Positions 47,864-59,800 of a DNA stretch of 64,000 nucleotides are shown here, one piece after another. The stretch is from Pleodorina starrii (lineage: Eukaryota > Chlorophyta > Chlorophyceae > Chlamydomonadales > Volvocaceae), in the NCBI GenBank assembly GCA_030267565.1, contig BRXU01000001.1:3224001-3288000 (forward strand), in the 5' to 3' direction. The number at the start of each line of letters is the position of its first letter. Within the stretch, counting starts at the first letter, position 1. Made by a program: the position numbers and the translations under genes. The notes beneath the pieces are model-generated. The model saw nothing but the letters and a program-made list of their open reading frames with translations. It did no database searches and was not told the origin of the DNA.

Positions 47864-50139
47864 TTACGTCCGCGGCGCGCCGCCAATGGTCGCCTCAGGC
47901 AACCGCTCTATTGAGAAGCGGTGCGACTGCAGGAACATGATCGGGACGCCGGGGATCTGCGACGGGAAAAGCGGCACCGGGACAGATCGGGAAAGCACTC
48001 GCACTGGCCACTCGGCCGCAACGCGGCCCCATCCATCCACGGATGCTAGGTCGCACCACCGGCCCGATACGCCTTCACAGAGGTGCACAGTCGAGCGCAA
48101 AATGCGGCTCAAGGGCGGATCCGGAACGGAATTCCAGGGCCGCTGTCACATGGGCATAAGGCGCATAACAGAGCCGCCCCATTCCCCGCAACTTAAATGA
48201 GTTACAAGGATGCAGGCCTGCCCGCCCAAACCCAATCGCCTCATCCCTGCAACCTGTGCTTTCGCGACACCCCAAAAACTGACGTTGAACACCCTGTCCA
48301 AGCGGCTCCACCGCTTGGCTCCTTTTCGGCACACACGCACACACACACAACCCCTCGTGCGCCGGCCTCACCTTGCGAATGCGGCGCCGCAGGTCCCGAT
48401 CGCAGGTAGCCACGATGTAGCAGCGGTGCTGCTGCACGCGCTGGCAGATGCAGTCATCCGCGTATGTGCCCTTGTGGCTGCACGGCAGCCGCTCGACGCG
48501 CGGGTCCTGCCGGGGACGACGCGTGAGGACCCGAAGGCACGAATTGTTTGAACAGAACGGGCCATGGAAGCATGGGCGGTTGGCAGCGTGCCGACCCTTG
48601 TCTCGGACACGGCGTAGCGCCCGGGTGAAAGGGTCATAAACATGGAGCGCTGAAGCACGGTGCAGCCCAGCAAGCCCTGGCTTCATCCGTCGTCTTCGAA
48701 CCGAACCGACCATGCAATCGGCTCAGCGTCTTCCTCATACGCTTGCACTTCGAATGGGATTTGCAATCCCCCCCGGCGTAGGTCATACACAGGAGTGCCT
48801 CCTTTCCCCCGCATCCCGCCGGATCCGCCGCCACGGTTTGCGCCTTGGGGGCGACCATGCACACGCCTGCCAGCTGTCCTGCAACTGAACCGGCACGTTC
48901 ACACACGCGCCTTGCCCACAAGCGGCCGCAGGTGCCCCACACATCTTCGCGCCAGAGAACGCAGAAAACGCCTTCCCGCCATCTCAGCCTCGACCCCAAG
49001 TCCCTCTTCCACCCATACCCAAACCCACGAGCCGTTCCCCGCCTCCAAGTAACTGCGTAATATCCCAGGTAACTGCGTTGCGTTCCCTCGTCCCGGGCCG
49101 TTTTAATTGCCCCCAAGTACGCTCCCTCATCAGGCACTGCCTACCTTGGCCACCTTGAGCGCCACCCGGTACTTCTGCCCCAACTTCTCCAGCTCAGCCA
49201 TCACACAGTCAGTGATGCAGGGCTTGCATTCCGCGTACAGGCAGTCCACCATGCCGCGAACCAGGTCGATCTGCGCTCGGGGCATATATGTTGCGCGCGA
49301 ACAACGTGGTCAGCAGGGCCGCGCCACCTCAGTCAGCCGCGCCGTGGCACGGCCTTTGGTTATTATTTTCTCTCGGGGGGTGAATGACCATCCGAGCGAA
49401 TGGCATCCATGGAGATGGACTTCGCGAGGAGCGGGTGCCAAACTTTATGAGGGCGCGATCTTCCATGGTTTTAACCCTCGCGGCTGTGCTGACAACGTGC
49501 AATCCCCGGAGTCCCTGTGCTGTTGTTCAGCAGGCCCAAACGCGCTGTGTAGTCTGGCGACACAGCCACAGGAGGCTACGGTAGTCCAGGGGAAGCAGGG
49601 AAAGGAGGGGGAGGCAGCCCGCAAACAGGGTTCACAAACAGGGTTCGCGTTAGGCTTGCCTTGTTCTTGATGGAGAAGTTAATGAAGTTGGTGTCCACAA
49701 GGACCTGGTACGGCGGCCCTAGCTGCGTGTTGTACCGGAAGAAGAGTGCGGATGAAACCTTCTCACTGCAACCAAGTCAGCGGCAGGGGTTTTGGGGGGC
49801 GGGGGGTCTCGGGTTGGGTGGGCAAGTTGGTTGGGTTTCCAGGGTCAGGTACGGTTGAGTTGACAGCTCCGGACGGGCTAGGCCGCCACAACGGTCAGTC
49901 GGTTCCCCCCGAAAGAACACCGCACGCGTAATCCCCGTCGATGGACTTACACGTGGCGGACCTCCTCCTCCTTCTTCTCCGTCTTTTGGCGCTTGGCTGG
50001 CGGCCTACACGGGATTCCAAGGCTGTCATTCGGCGTCGCAACGGCGGCAGCCGTGCACTATAGAGACTTACTCAGCGTCTTTTGGGTTCAGCATCCGCTT
50101 GACCTCCGCAAACTTGCGGGTTTTCTTCATCTTGCCCAT
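47864..50139 (-). CDS. FCF1: rRNA-processing protein FCF1 (Utp24), PIN domain
   Basis: Nucleolar PIN-domain endonuclease of the small-subunit processome, needed for early 18S pre-rRNA cleavages. Six exons join in phase: 50139-50072, 50004-49951, 49765-49660, 49270-49145, 48506-48372 and 47956-47864, giving about 193 residues (family about 190-200). The N-terminus [17 protein letters not shown] is the conserved basic start. The PIN core is visible as [18 protein letters not shown] (first catalytic Asp in VDTN), [28 protein letters not shown] (acidic pair) and [16 protein letters not shown]. The C-terminus is [19 protein letters not shown]. Intron 3 has a GC donor (AACAAG|GCAAGC). Exon 2 is shorter than the equivalent linker in animals. 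The gene is divergent from NDUFA2 over 330 bp. Confidence 0.96.
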
Positions 50140-50469
50140 TTTGTGGAAAGCTTTACGAGAACGAAATAGTGCGGGCGGCTTGAGGGCTGAACCAGTGTAA
50201 GCTAAACAACAAAAGTAAATACGGAAAGCTCGAATGAATTGTAGTTGGTTGGCTAGCAGAATAGAAGGATTGTGCCTTTTTTGCTTCAACGCAAAACAGT
50301 ACGGCAGCCCATACTCTTTTCTCTCTCAGGCAGATACTTCTAGCTGTTGCAAAATTACTGCTAAGGAGGAGTTTGTGGGAGGCCTAAAATACCGTAGGGG
50401 CCTTGTGACCTGCTTCGCGGTCCGGTGTCATCTCTTTGAGCAGGCTTCTGCCCAGGGGCCTTTACCAGG
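50140..50469. promoter_or_regulatory. Bidirectional promoter, FCF1 (-) / NDUFA2 (+)
   Basis: 330 bp between divergent start codons, less GC-rich than the flanking exons. It must contain both promoters and 5' UTRs. No specific element is identified. Confidence 0.55.
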
Positions 50470-51127
50470 ATGGCGTGGCGCAATGCTTTGTCAAAGAGCA
50501 TGCAGGAGCTTAGGTAAGCCGCTGCCGGCATCGTGAAAGGACGTGTTGATGAGGGAACGCTACCGGAACACTGGGCCGAAACTCTCTTCGCTGGCTGCAG
50601 AATCCACCTCTGCCAGGCCTCGGAAGCCAGTCAGGGCGTCAGGTAAGGCCTTCTGTCCTCTGGACGGTGGGGGCTTTTGGACGATGCTTACGGCCTGTAC
50701 TTTGCACAGGGAATTCGTCGTGTCCAACTACGCTGAGATGAAGAAGGCCAACCCTCACTTCCCGATTCTCGTCCGGGAGTGCGCGGGGGCAGAGGCCAAG
50801 CTTACAGCTCGCTATGGTGGGTAGGCAACGGGGTCGGGACACGCTGGCGACCGCCGTGAGCGTGCCCCCCTTGTCCCTCCTGGCTTCGCTTTGCAGACTT
50901 CGGCGCTGAGAAGTCTGTGAGCGTGCAAGGGGCGAACTCGGCGACGGTGCTGTCGAAGCTCCAAGAGCTGATTAAGGCGGGCGAGGCGATGCCCAAGTGA
51001 GTGTCCCGGAGGTTGGGGCAGACACGCCGGCGGGTTGGGCTGAAGCAGTGTCCACAGCGGCGGACGAAGCTGAGTCCATCGGTCATTTAAGCTGCCTCCT
51101 TCTTACCCTTGCAGGTCCGGGGAGTAA
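50470..51127 (+). CDS. NDUFA2: Mitochondrial complex I subunit NDUFA2/B8
   Basis: Accessory subunit of NADH:ubiquinone oxidoreductase with a thioredoxin-like fold, located on the matrix arm. Five exons (50470-50513, 50601-50642, 50710-50816, 50897-50996, 51115-51127) give about 101 residues, the usual size. The start MAWRNALSKSMQELRIHLCQ matches the family, with the single conserved Cys in the first helix. Also seen: REFVVSNYAEMKKANPHFPI, LVRECAGAEAKLTARYDFG and KSVSVQGANSATVLSKLQEL. The final exon contributes only the last codons (SGE and stop). All intron phases agree. Confidence 0.95.
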
Positions 51128-51939
51128 CCAGCCCTTGGAAGCGTGCGAGGTCCTTCTAGCCACCCTTCGAAAGGGTATGGCAGCAACATGGCGGGAGTCG
51201 TTACCAGCTTATCGATAATGTTGAGGCATGTTCTGGGCCTCATCTAGGCGAGGCGGCTGTCATTTCGGGGGATGCAGCACCACGAGTGTCGCAAAGGACA
51301 TAGGCGGTGTTTCGAGCTTTCTGGCTGGCTCGGGGCAGCTCTGTCGGCACTGCGGAGCGATAAAAACGTAGCACGGTATTAGCAACGAGTGCCGAATGGC
51401 ATCTCACCGCATCTGGTGAGACGGAGGAAGTCTGTGGACAAGTACACAGGCGTGCTCGGCCAGGTGAACTCCAATCTGGTGGTCGAATTGGCGGGTTACA
51501 CGCCGCATCGGCTCATGGTGCGTGTCATGGGGGTTGCACAATGTGTTGTGCTCCTTTCCCTCGGACAAGGTCCCGCCTAGTTGCAGGGGTGCACCGGCCC
51601 AGTGGATGCCGGCGAACGCGTCCGCACATGCAACAGCATGACACGGGCCGCACAGCGCAACGCAATTGTGTCATCCACGCCAGTAGAGAGGCAGAAGTCC
51701 CCCTTTCAGCTTAGCAGCCCATCTTTTATACTGGGTTGTAATCGGCTAATCGGCACCACCCAAAATCAAACCGTAGGCAACGCCCACGCCGAAGACCGGC
51801 TTTTAGGGCCCGCCGACTGCCCATACAGGAAAATTTCCCTCCATGAATGAACACACGACCAGAAACGCAGCTTCCAAACAACCGACGACCGCGTATTGCC
51901 GCTGACGCACATGCACACGGTGGAGTGCGCCGAAGCCTT
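51128..51939. other. Convergent 3' spacer, NDUFA2 / serpin
   Basis: About 0.8 kb with no gene. A forward TGTAA at 51737-51741 and a reverse one at 51496-51500 would make the two 3' UTRs overlap if both are used; neither is certain. Confidence 0.45.
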
Positions 51940-54900
51940 CTAGGTCGCGCTGCTGGGGTCATTAACGACCCCGACAAACACCGGCAGACCCGTGGGGCTG
52001 TGGTAGATGATGAACGCGAACGGCCGGTCGAATACGAGCTTCAGCGGTTCTGGTGGAAGAGCTATGGAATTCAAATAAACGGTTCCGGTTGCAGCGGCCG
52101 CCACCGTTCCCTGCTCGTCCACCTCGACGATGGCCTGCACAGAAGGTACGGCCGCGGCAAGTGATGCGGAACAGCATTTGTAAGGGGCCCCAGCAATACC
52201 GAAAAGGCTGCCCCAGCAGCAAGCGCCTCGTATGTAACAGGTGTACCAGGGTGCGCACACAAGACGGGGTCAGAGCCACTTGGTGTACAGTACTGATGTG
52301 CGCCTTAGCAAGCTTGCAGCACGCGCAGAGAACGTATGCCGGGAGGCTGGAGCGGACGGCACAATCGACCGCACAGACTGAGATGGGAAGCAAAGGGAAG
52401 CACACAGACATCCAGAGGAAGTCGAGCAAAGGGCCTCAGCAAGGCCCGCTGGTCCTTTCGGCCTCGCCTTGTGCAGCACGTCGCTGATGAACAGCTGGCC
52501 ATCCGCCATCCGGCTGAAGTCGGCTGTCCCCGGGGCAACGGCCGCCTCCACGCCCAGGCCCTGCAGTACCGGCACCAGCGACATCTCGGAGCTCATTTTG
52601 AACTTGGGCATCGTCACCTCCACCCTGTCATTTGGCGCCAAAGCCTGCAGGCAGTTGGGCAGGGATGGATAAAGATGAACGCCCAGGGGAACTCGTAGAA
52701 GCGCGTCGCCATCGCCGCCCAAGTCGGCGCTTGGTGCGGCAAACGAGATGCGAGCTGAAACTCGTTCGCTAACGCCGGTGGCGAAGCAAACGCATCGTGC
52801 GTGACGCAACACGCAGCGGAAGGCAGGGGGGCCGCGTGTTCCCGACCGACCCTGTTCTTCACAGTTTACACTTGCTGGGTAGCGCAGGCCCGGCTCCGAG
52901 GAACAGGAGCTTAGGAAGTGATCCCCTCTGCCTGGACTACCTGCAATCCGGCCGCGGCCCAGTCCTTGATCGCCGCGCCCACGTCCACGCCCCAGGCCGG
53001 CAGCAGCGCCACGGCGCTGAAGGTGTCGTTCTTGTACGGCAACCGTACAGCGTCGTACATGCCCGCCTTCTGTGCGACCCTTATCGGCCGGTCGAGGTCT
53101 TCGAACACCTGGCTCATCATGTTGACTTGTTTCTTCTCCCCGGCGGATGTGGTGAACACTTCGAGCTTAGTCAGCCTGCGCCGGTCGGCCGTTGCGCGCA
53201 CACCGCTTGACAAACGAACAGGCCCCAGAGGGCTGCCGGTGCAGTCCGCGCCTGACACTGTCGCGGGCCAGAGTGTGTTGTTTCGTATTGCCAAACCGCA
53301 CGCCCGCTGTGCTGATCAGACTACCAGCGAGAGAGGCGAAAACCCGAAACCCACGGCCAAGCGCAACTTGGTCATCCGTCATCCCCCCCCTGCACCCCGC
53401 GTAGCATAAATCTAGTTCAATGGCAACTCCGAAACCGAAGCGCCAAAACACGATTACCGTATCCACGTCTCCCGAAATCCAAACACGCGTCTCAAAACGC
53501 CCGACACGACGGCGCGCGACGCCGTTAACCAGTTACCACCCACGATGGCCGACTCACTCCGGCTTGAATGCGTGCTCCCATGAGCCCTTGAAGTACAGAG
53601 CGTTGGCGAGCACGGCCACGAAACTGCGGGCGGCAACCGCGGGCAGCAGCCGGGTACATGTTTGGAGCTGCGTAAGGACAACCAAGACCAAAACCAAAAC
53701 CGATATATATATATACCGATTGGGCTCGCTATTCCTGACCTTGCTCGTCAGGTGGTGCTCGCATGCTCACTCTACCTAATCTTTGATTTGGATCCGGAGC
53801 CCACCCACTGCATCCGCTACCCCTACCGCAGCAGGATCAGCCCAACGTCGAAGCAGGGCGGCCCATGCGCGTGCAAATCCGGCGCGGAGCACCCCTTGCC
53901 ACTGCGCATCCACCCCGGCAGTCCCTCCCTCCCTTGCTCACTTGTCGGTCGTGATGAGGTCGGTGATCAATCCGCGAGTGACGTCGGCCACCCAGGCGTT
54001 GATGTCCGCTGCGCCGTTGGTGGCCTCACGGGCGGTGGCCTGCGCGCAGGGGGGGCCACCGTAGACCGGCAGCAGCAGCAGCAGCAACGTGCAAGGCCCT
54101 ACAACGCATGCTCGTTTCTTCCTGGCTGGGCCCTTACTACGGTCCCTGCACATCCGCATCACACGCACCGACGCGATTGCTTCATCGGCACGCCGTGCAT
54201 TTACAACACATCTATTTACCTCGGTTACCTACTTACATCCATCCACAACAACCTACTCGCGGCATTGCACTCGAGCATGGCACCACTCCTCGCGCGGCAG
54301 GTTCGGGGCTCACCTGAAACAAAGACTGCATGGACTCCACGTAATCCTGCTTCAGCTGTGTGCCTTGATGGGTCCAGATGCTGTTGGCCAGAACCATCTC
54401 CCCGCCGCCTCCGCCCCCGCCTCCGTCGGCAGCCCCGCACTGTCCGCCGTTCAACAGCGCCATGGCTCGCCCCAGGTCCGAGTTGAGATCAGCTTCAGAC
54501 AGACCACTAGTGGGGCCCGCAATGGCGTGTAGCAGCTCCGTCTGAGTGGGCGTGTTGGGGCCTGTGAGCACAAGGGGCGAAGGCGGCGGCGCTTGATTAG
54601 GCAAGTAGGGGCAAGTCACCCTGGCCTTGACGGATTGGCCCGTGCGAGTTATGGCTCGCAGTTTCGCGCTTTGAACCACACAAACGAGTCTTATTGTCTT
54701 CCTTAGAAGCAGCATATTGCAAGACAGGGTTGGAGTCGCTCGGATTGAAAAGCGTCCCGCAGGGCCTGCTTCCGCAGTTCGAGCGCATGCGAGCGCGCGC
54801 TCGCAAGACCCTTCGCAAAGGCTGGCCTTGGAATGTCTGCCGTAACAAGATTACATAATAAGAAAATTTCTCGTAAAAGATGGCCGCTGGCTTCGTGAAG

Positions 54901-55205
54901 ACAAGGTAAACCGTAAATGCCGGCGCGCAGTCTTTACTTTCCACAGCTCCCACAACTGCAGCTACCGATAGGTCCTAGTCCGACAGCGCGCGACAGCGCG
55001 CGGCGCCCAGAGGCGCTCGCCCCACTTTCAGGGACCCACCGGCGCCGTTGAGCGCGAGCATCAGGGCATAGACGATGCTCAGAGGAGACAAGAAACACCC
55101 GTTCGGCGAGGAAGCCAGGCGAAGAGCCCCGAGAAAAAGGCCGAAGCTCGCGTTCGCGACTGCCGACACAGCGGGGCTGCCCGCTAAGGATGCGCACTCC
55201 GCCAT
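51940..55205 (-). CDS. Serpin, inhibitory-type reactive centre
   Basis: Serine or cysteine protease inhibitor that traps its target by inserting the cleaved loop into a beta-sheet. Seven exons joined in phase (55205-55040, 54561-54314, 54039-53942, 53623-53558, 53175-52941, 52644-52468, 52134-51940) give about 394 residues, a full-length serpin. Seen: NASFGLFLGALRLASSPNG and SPLSIVYALMLALNGAGPNT (helices A-B), INAWVADVTRGLITDLI, VLANALYFKGSWEHAF (strand 3A and shutter), MYDAVRLPYKN, the hinge EQGTVAAAATGTV (small residues that mark inhibitory serpins), and the C-terminal FDRPFAFIIYHSPTGLPVFV. No signal peptide is evident, so it is probably intracellular. The acceptor of exon 4 at 53624 is chosen by phase; a better-looking upstream acceptor at about 53662 would break the frame. 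Intron 6 needs a GC donor (CACAAG|GCGAGG). Confidence 0.9.
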
Positions 55206-55890
55206 GTTTCGTGGGTGTATGAGCTGAATGCGCTTAAGGTTTGCCTTGGCCAAGCAAGCCTGCAAAAGTTGTCCGCGACGTGAGTATTGGAAGGGCTCCG
55301 TCGGGTTCGTGTCCACTGTGCACACAGGCTGGCGCGGCCGGCAAGTATGAAAATGACGGCTCTGATAAGAAATGGTCCTGGTCCGCTGGCCGTTGTAACG
55401 TTGCAGCTATGCCAATTGCCACTAGACCGATTGCTACAATAACGGCGACATAGGACAGAAGAACATCGGGTGTTTATTTGCATCCTAATACAACCGTACG
55501 GATGCACGGACGCAAGAGGCACCATATGACCCATGGGTCATTGACTCTTTGTTGCTGCCACTACTGGTCCATTTTCGGGAATCTTACAATCTTCCATCAC
55601 TCGGACGGCCATGCCTGCATACCCAGAACAGACGGCGTTGCTGGCGTGCCATCCAGGCGCGAGACTCCAACGGCCAGGTGCCGCCCACACACACACGCAC
55701 GGCGGTTTGAACTAACGAGGAATTGCACATTGCACATTGCACGAGGAGTTGAAGACGACTACGAAACGACCACTTCTGCGAATCAGCCTAACGGCCCAGA
55801 GTACGCGCGTGAACCACACCATACCCATAACCGCACACATTACCGCCAGTTAGTTGCGTCTGTTGCACTTGCTTGCGAGCTAGGGGCTGG
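55206..55890. other. Spacer upstream of serpin
   Basis: About 0.7 kb between the serpin start and the stop of the serpin relic. No gene is seen. It should contain the serpin promoter. Confidence 0.45.
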
Positions 55891-56590
55891 CTAAGTGGCG
55901 CTGGGGTCATTGACGACGCCGGCGAACACCGGCAGGCCCGTAGGGCTGTGGTAAATCATGAAGGCGAACGGGCGGTCGAAGATCAGCTGCAGTGGCGGCG
56001 GCGGGAACGCCGATGCTCCGACCATAACCACGGCTGTTGCAGCGGCCGCCACCGTACCCTCTTCATCCACCTCCACAACGGCCTGTGTTCACGCAGGATA
56101 CATCGGGGGGAGGGCCACGGAAGCCGGCAGCTTACGTTCGGATTTGACACAGTGCGACGTACAGCAGCAGCACAACCAGAAGACGCGCCTTGGTCGTCCT
56201 AACCGTCGCCTAACTGCACGTACGGCGGGCCAACGCTTTGCAAGCGCAGACGCAACTTGGCCTGGTCCTGGCTCCTGGACCAGTTCGCCAACGCCGCCTC
56301 CGTTCCACCGCCGCGATCTCGTTTGTTTTCCCTCGCTTTAAATGCACGATCGGCGACTTGGGGATCAGTTTAAAACCGGGCGCATTGGGCGGCTCCGGGC
56401 TCTGGAAGGTCGAGGCTTCGAGAAGCTTTTGAGTTATGACCCCTCCACGGTCATATTTAGCGTAGAGCTACCGGTAGGTACCCAGCAACCCTAAAGTTAC
56501 CGACTTATGAACCGCAGCCTGCGCGCAGCTGTATGAAGTGCCTGCATATACCTTGTGCAGCACGTCGCTTATGTACAGCTGGCAGCTAGG
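55891..56590 (-). pseudogene. Truncated serpin paralogue (last exon plus part of the previous one)
   Basis: The exon at 56082-55891 encodes a complete serpin C-terminus: VEVDEEGTVAAAATAVV, then FDRPFAFMIYHSPTGLPVFA. It is very like the last exon of the neighbouring serpin but has a different reactive loop. A short piece at about 56590-56552 (QLYISDVLHK, ending at a normal GT donor) matches the end of the preceding serpin exon. Homology then stops abruptly, with a stop codon just upstream in frame, and no earlier exon is found before the unrelated gene at 56893. This is a broken tandem copy. The intact last exon and the diverged loop suggest it was once functional. Confidence 0.85.
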
Positions 56591-56892
56591 TCACCCGGTA
56601 AGCAATGCCGATATAAACGGTATGATGATTTTAGCAGAGTACCCATTCCAAAGGCATACGACCACACTTTGACCAGAATTACGGCGAACACGGAAGCACA
56701 TTTTCAGTCAGTTTATACAACAGTATTCGGTATAGCATTTATTTGGAATACAAGCATTTGCAATTGCCAGGTAGTGCATGTAACCAAAGGGTTCCCCGGC
56801 CGCATTGACCTGACTTTTTGACAGCGCTTTCGTCTAATGCCGACACTGGCATGCGTTGACCGCCTCGTAGGCCTGACTATGGTTGACCGGTG
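56591..56892. other. AT-rich spacer between serpin relic and repeat-encoding gene
   Basis: About 300 bp of markedly lower GC content than the surroundings, with no gene. It marks the point where serpin homology is lost and could include an insertion boundary or the promoter of the gene at 56893. Confidence 0.45.
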
Positions 56893-59800
56893 ATGGTGCA
56901 CGAAGTCGAGAACGTAGAAGAAAGCCTGACGATGGCTTCAGAACAACTTTCCAACGCAGTCATTAGAAGCTTTCGAAGCAAGGCCTCTTGCTCTACATAC
57001 TATGGAACGCATAATAGGTCTGTGAATTTCCAGCGGAACAAGGAGAACTTCGTGTACTCCGTGGTCGACGTCGCACACCGGGGCGTCGCGTTCCTGCGGG
57101 GGCAGGTGCGTGCGCGCGCGTGCCAGTGATGCACAAGTACTGGTCAGGGGTTATAATTTGAGAAGGGAGCCTGGATATGCTCCATACACATAATTGGCCC
57201 AAGTACCCAGCAGCAACCCTAATGCCTCAACCCCCGCGCCAACCCCAACCCTCATCCAACCCTATCCCCACCCCGATTCCCCGCGAACCCTAAGCCCACC
57301 CCCCGATGCCCCATTCCTTTTGACTTGGTCCAGGGGGAGCGCGCTGGCCAGAGCCCCCAAGCTTTCCAGGAAGCCCTCGACACGGCATTTGAGGAGGTCC
57401 TGGCAGCAGGCAACTTGCCAAATGAGCGTGCTAGGGAAGCTTGCAGGGCAGACTTCCAACAAGTCGCAAAGTGGGTTGGCCTGGCAGATGTCATCCAGTA
57501 CCACGTACTGGCCCCCAGCAGGTGGGTTCTACTGGGCAGGGTGAACAAGACACCCAACCTCGTGTACATGTGTGCCCTGTCCCGACCGAAACACGGTTCT
57601 TTGTGCAGAGATCTCCAGGTTCCGGCGCAGTGCGTTGCAGTGGAGTCCGAAGAAGGCCCTCGCTTGCGCACCGGCCAAGAGATTTGGGACCTGCACATAC
57701 AGCTGGGCCGGACGGCTGAGGCGATTGCGGACCCACTGTCTTCACGGAAACGGCGGGCTCCCACCCCCTTAGTCATGCGACTGAGGAGGGATCGGTGGAA
57801 CGGCATGGTAAGCGTCTGGCAGCTTTGCAAGTGCCCCTCTTGTCGTTATGGTGGCGGTTTGACACTCAGTATTGGCATTATGGTACTGCAGAGCCTTGTG
57901 GAGTACATGACGGAGGAACTGCGCCAGGAGAACGACAGCACACGGCAGGCCCCTTTGCGACGTGGCGAGGATATGTGGTTCAATCCAGGTGCGATAAGCT
58001 GGGTCGTTGGGCGCGCTGGTACCCCTCGCTATGCATGGATCGTGCCATCGAAGGATGCATGTCCTGTGTTGTGTAGGGTCCCCGACCACGACTGATGCGA
58101 CGCCGCCCTCCATCGGCGACACTGGCGCCTTTTCGGCCCTTCCAGCGGCGACGCAGCCACAGGACCCGCAGTCGCGCCTGAGGCAGCAACAGTCCATTCC
58201 AGAGGAGGCCCGTCCGCCCGCTGTCGTAGCGGCGGCGGCCCCGCCCATTAGAAAAGTTAAGCTGGGAATTCGCTGCGGTATGCGGCCAATGCAGCTACAG
58301 CAGCTATCTCAGCTGCCGACACAGCAGCCTCCGCAGCCGGGGCTGCTGCCGCCGTGCACCGACGGCGCTGGCCCACCCGCCGTCCTGGCCACCTGGCCGC
58401 CCGGCCGTCAGCCGCAGCCGCGGCCGCTGGAGGAGCTAGTGGCTCGCCACAGCCCCTCGGATCCACCCGCCGGGCTCGCCGCGCCGTCGTCGGCGACGCT
58501 GTCACTGCAGCAACAGCCTCCCCTGCAGCCACCACCGCAGCCGCAGCCGCGGCCGCTGGAGGAGCTAGTGGCTCGCCACAGCCCCTCGGATCCACCCGCC
58601 GGGCTCGCCGCGCCGTCGTCGGCGACGCTGTCACTGCAGCAACAGCCTCCCCTGCAGCCACCACCGCAGCCGCAGCCGCTGGAGGAGCTAGCGGCGCGCC
58701 ACAGCCCCTCGGATCCACCTGCCGGGCTCGCCGCGCCGTCCTCGGCGACGCTGTCACTGCAGCAACAGCCTCCCCTGCAGCCACCACCGCAGCCGCAGCC
58801 GCTGGAGGAGCTAGCGGCGCGCCACAGCCCCTCGGATCCACCTGCCGGGCTCGCCGCGCCGTCCTCGGCGACGCTGTCACTGCAGCAACAGCCTCCCCTG
58901 CAGCCACCACCGCAGCCGCAGCCGCTGGAGGAGCTAGCGGCGCGCCACAGCCCCTCGGATCCACCTGCCGGGCTCGCCGCGCCGTCGTCGGCGACACTGT
59001 CACTGCAGCAACAGCCTCCCCTGCAGCCACCACCGCAACCGCAGCCGCAGCCGCTGGAGGAGCTAGTGGCTCGCCACAGCCCCTCGGATTCATCCGCCGG
59101 GCTCGCCGCGCCGTCCTCGGCGACGCTGTCACTGCAGCAACAGCCTCCCCTGCAGCCACTACCGCAGCCGCAGCCGCGGCCGCTGGAGGAGCTAGTGGCT
59201 CGCCACAGCCCCTCGGATTCATCCGCCGGGCTCGCCGCGCCGTCGTCGGCGACGCTGTCACTGCAGCAACAGCCTCCCCTGCAGCCACCACCGCAGCCAC
59301 AGCCGCTGGAGGAGCTAGCAGCCGCTGGTTACCTTTCATTTCTACTCCGAGACGATGGTCCTGACGTGGACGGCAACGACTGGCCCGGTGGCATTCCCTT
59401 CTCGCCGTGGGTGGCACCGTTATTGCAGCATCGTATTCAGCAGCCGACACCACCGACGCGCGCGGCCGGTGTGGGTGCACCCGTCGGCCTGGCAGCCTTG
59501 TCGCCGGCAACCCTGCTGCTGCAGCAGCAACCTCCTCAGCAGCCACCCCCCCTTGCAGGCGGTGGCCAGCTGGCAGCCGAGAACTCGCCGGCGGCCGGTG
59601 GCGAGCCGGCAGCGAGGACGGAGGTCGGCCCAGCCGCCGTTGCACCAGCTCAACAACAGGCAGACGTAGGAGACCTTGACGAAGGGTTGGACGAGGAGTT
59701 GGCCGCGGAGGAGGAGTTGGCCACAGAGGCGGCGGCAGCGTCGCCAGGTCACGACGATGACAACCTCCGTAAAACCATGGTCAAAGATGCGCTGGATGTA

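Noticed and set aside
53581..53662. Upstream acceptor for serpin exon 4 (TTACGCAG near 53662)
   Set aside because: It would shift the frame relative to both flanking exons; the acceptor at 53624 keeps all phases and a normal serpin length.
57808..58095. Read-through frame after WNGM in the orphan gene
   Set aside because: The open frame ends at a stop at 58093-58095, while an exon at 57892-57988 joins both neighbours in phase; the read-through is kept only as a possible retained intron.
58257..59645. 462-codon reverse open frame
   Set aside because: Antisense of the in-frame tandem repeats; its length is a by-product of repeat unit size and GC content.
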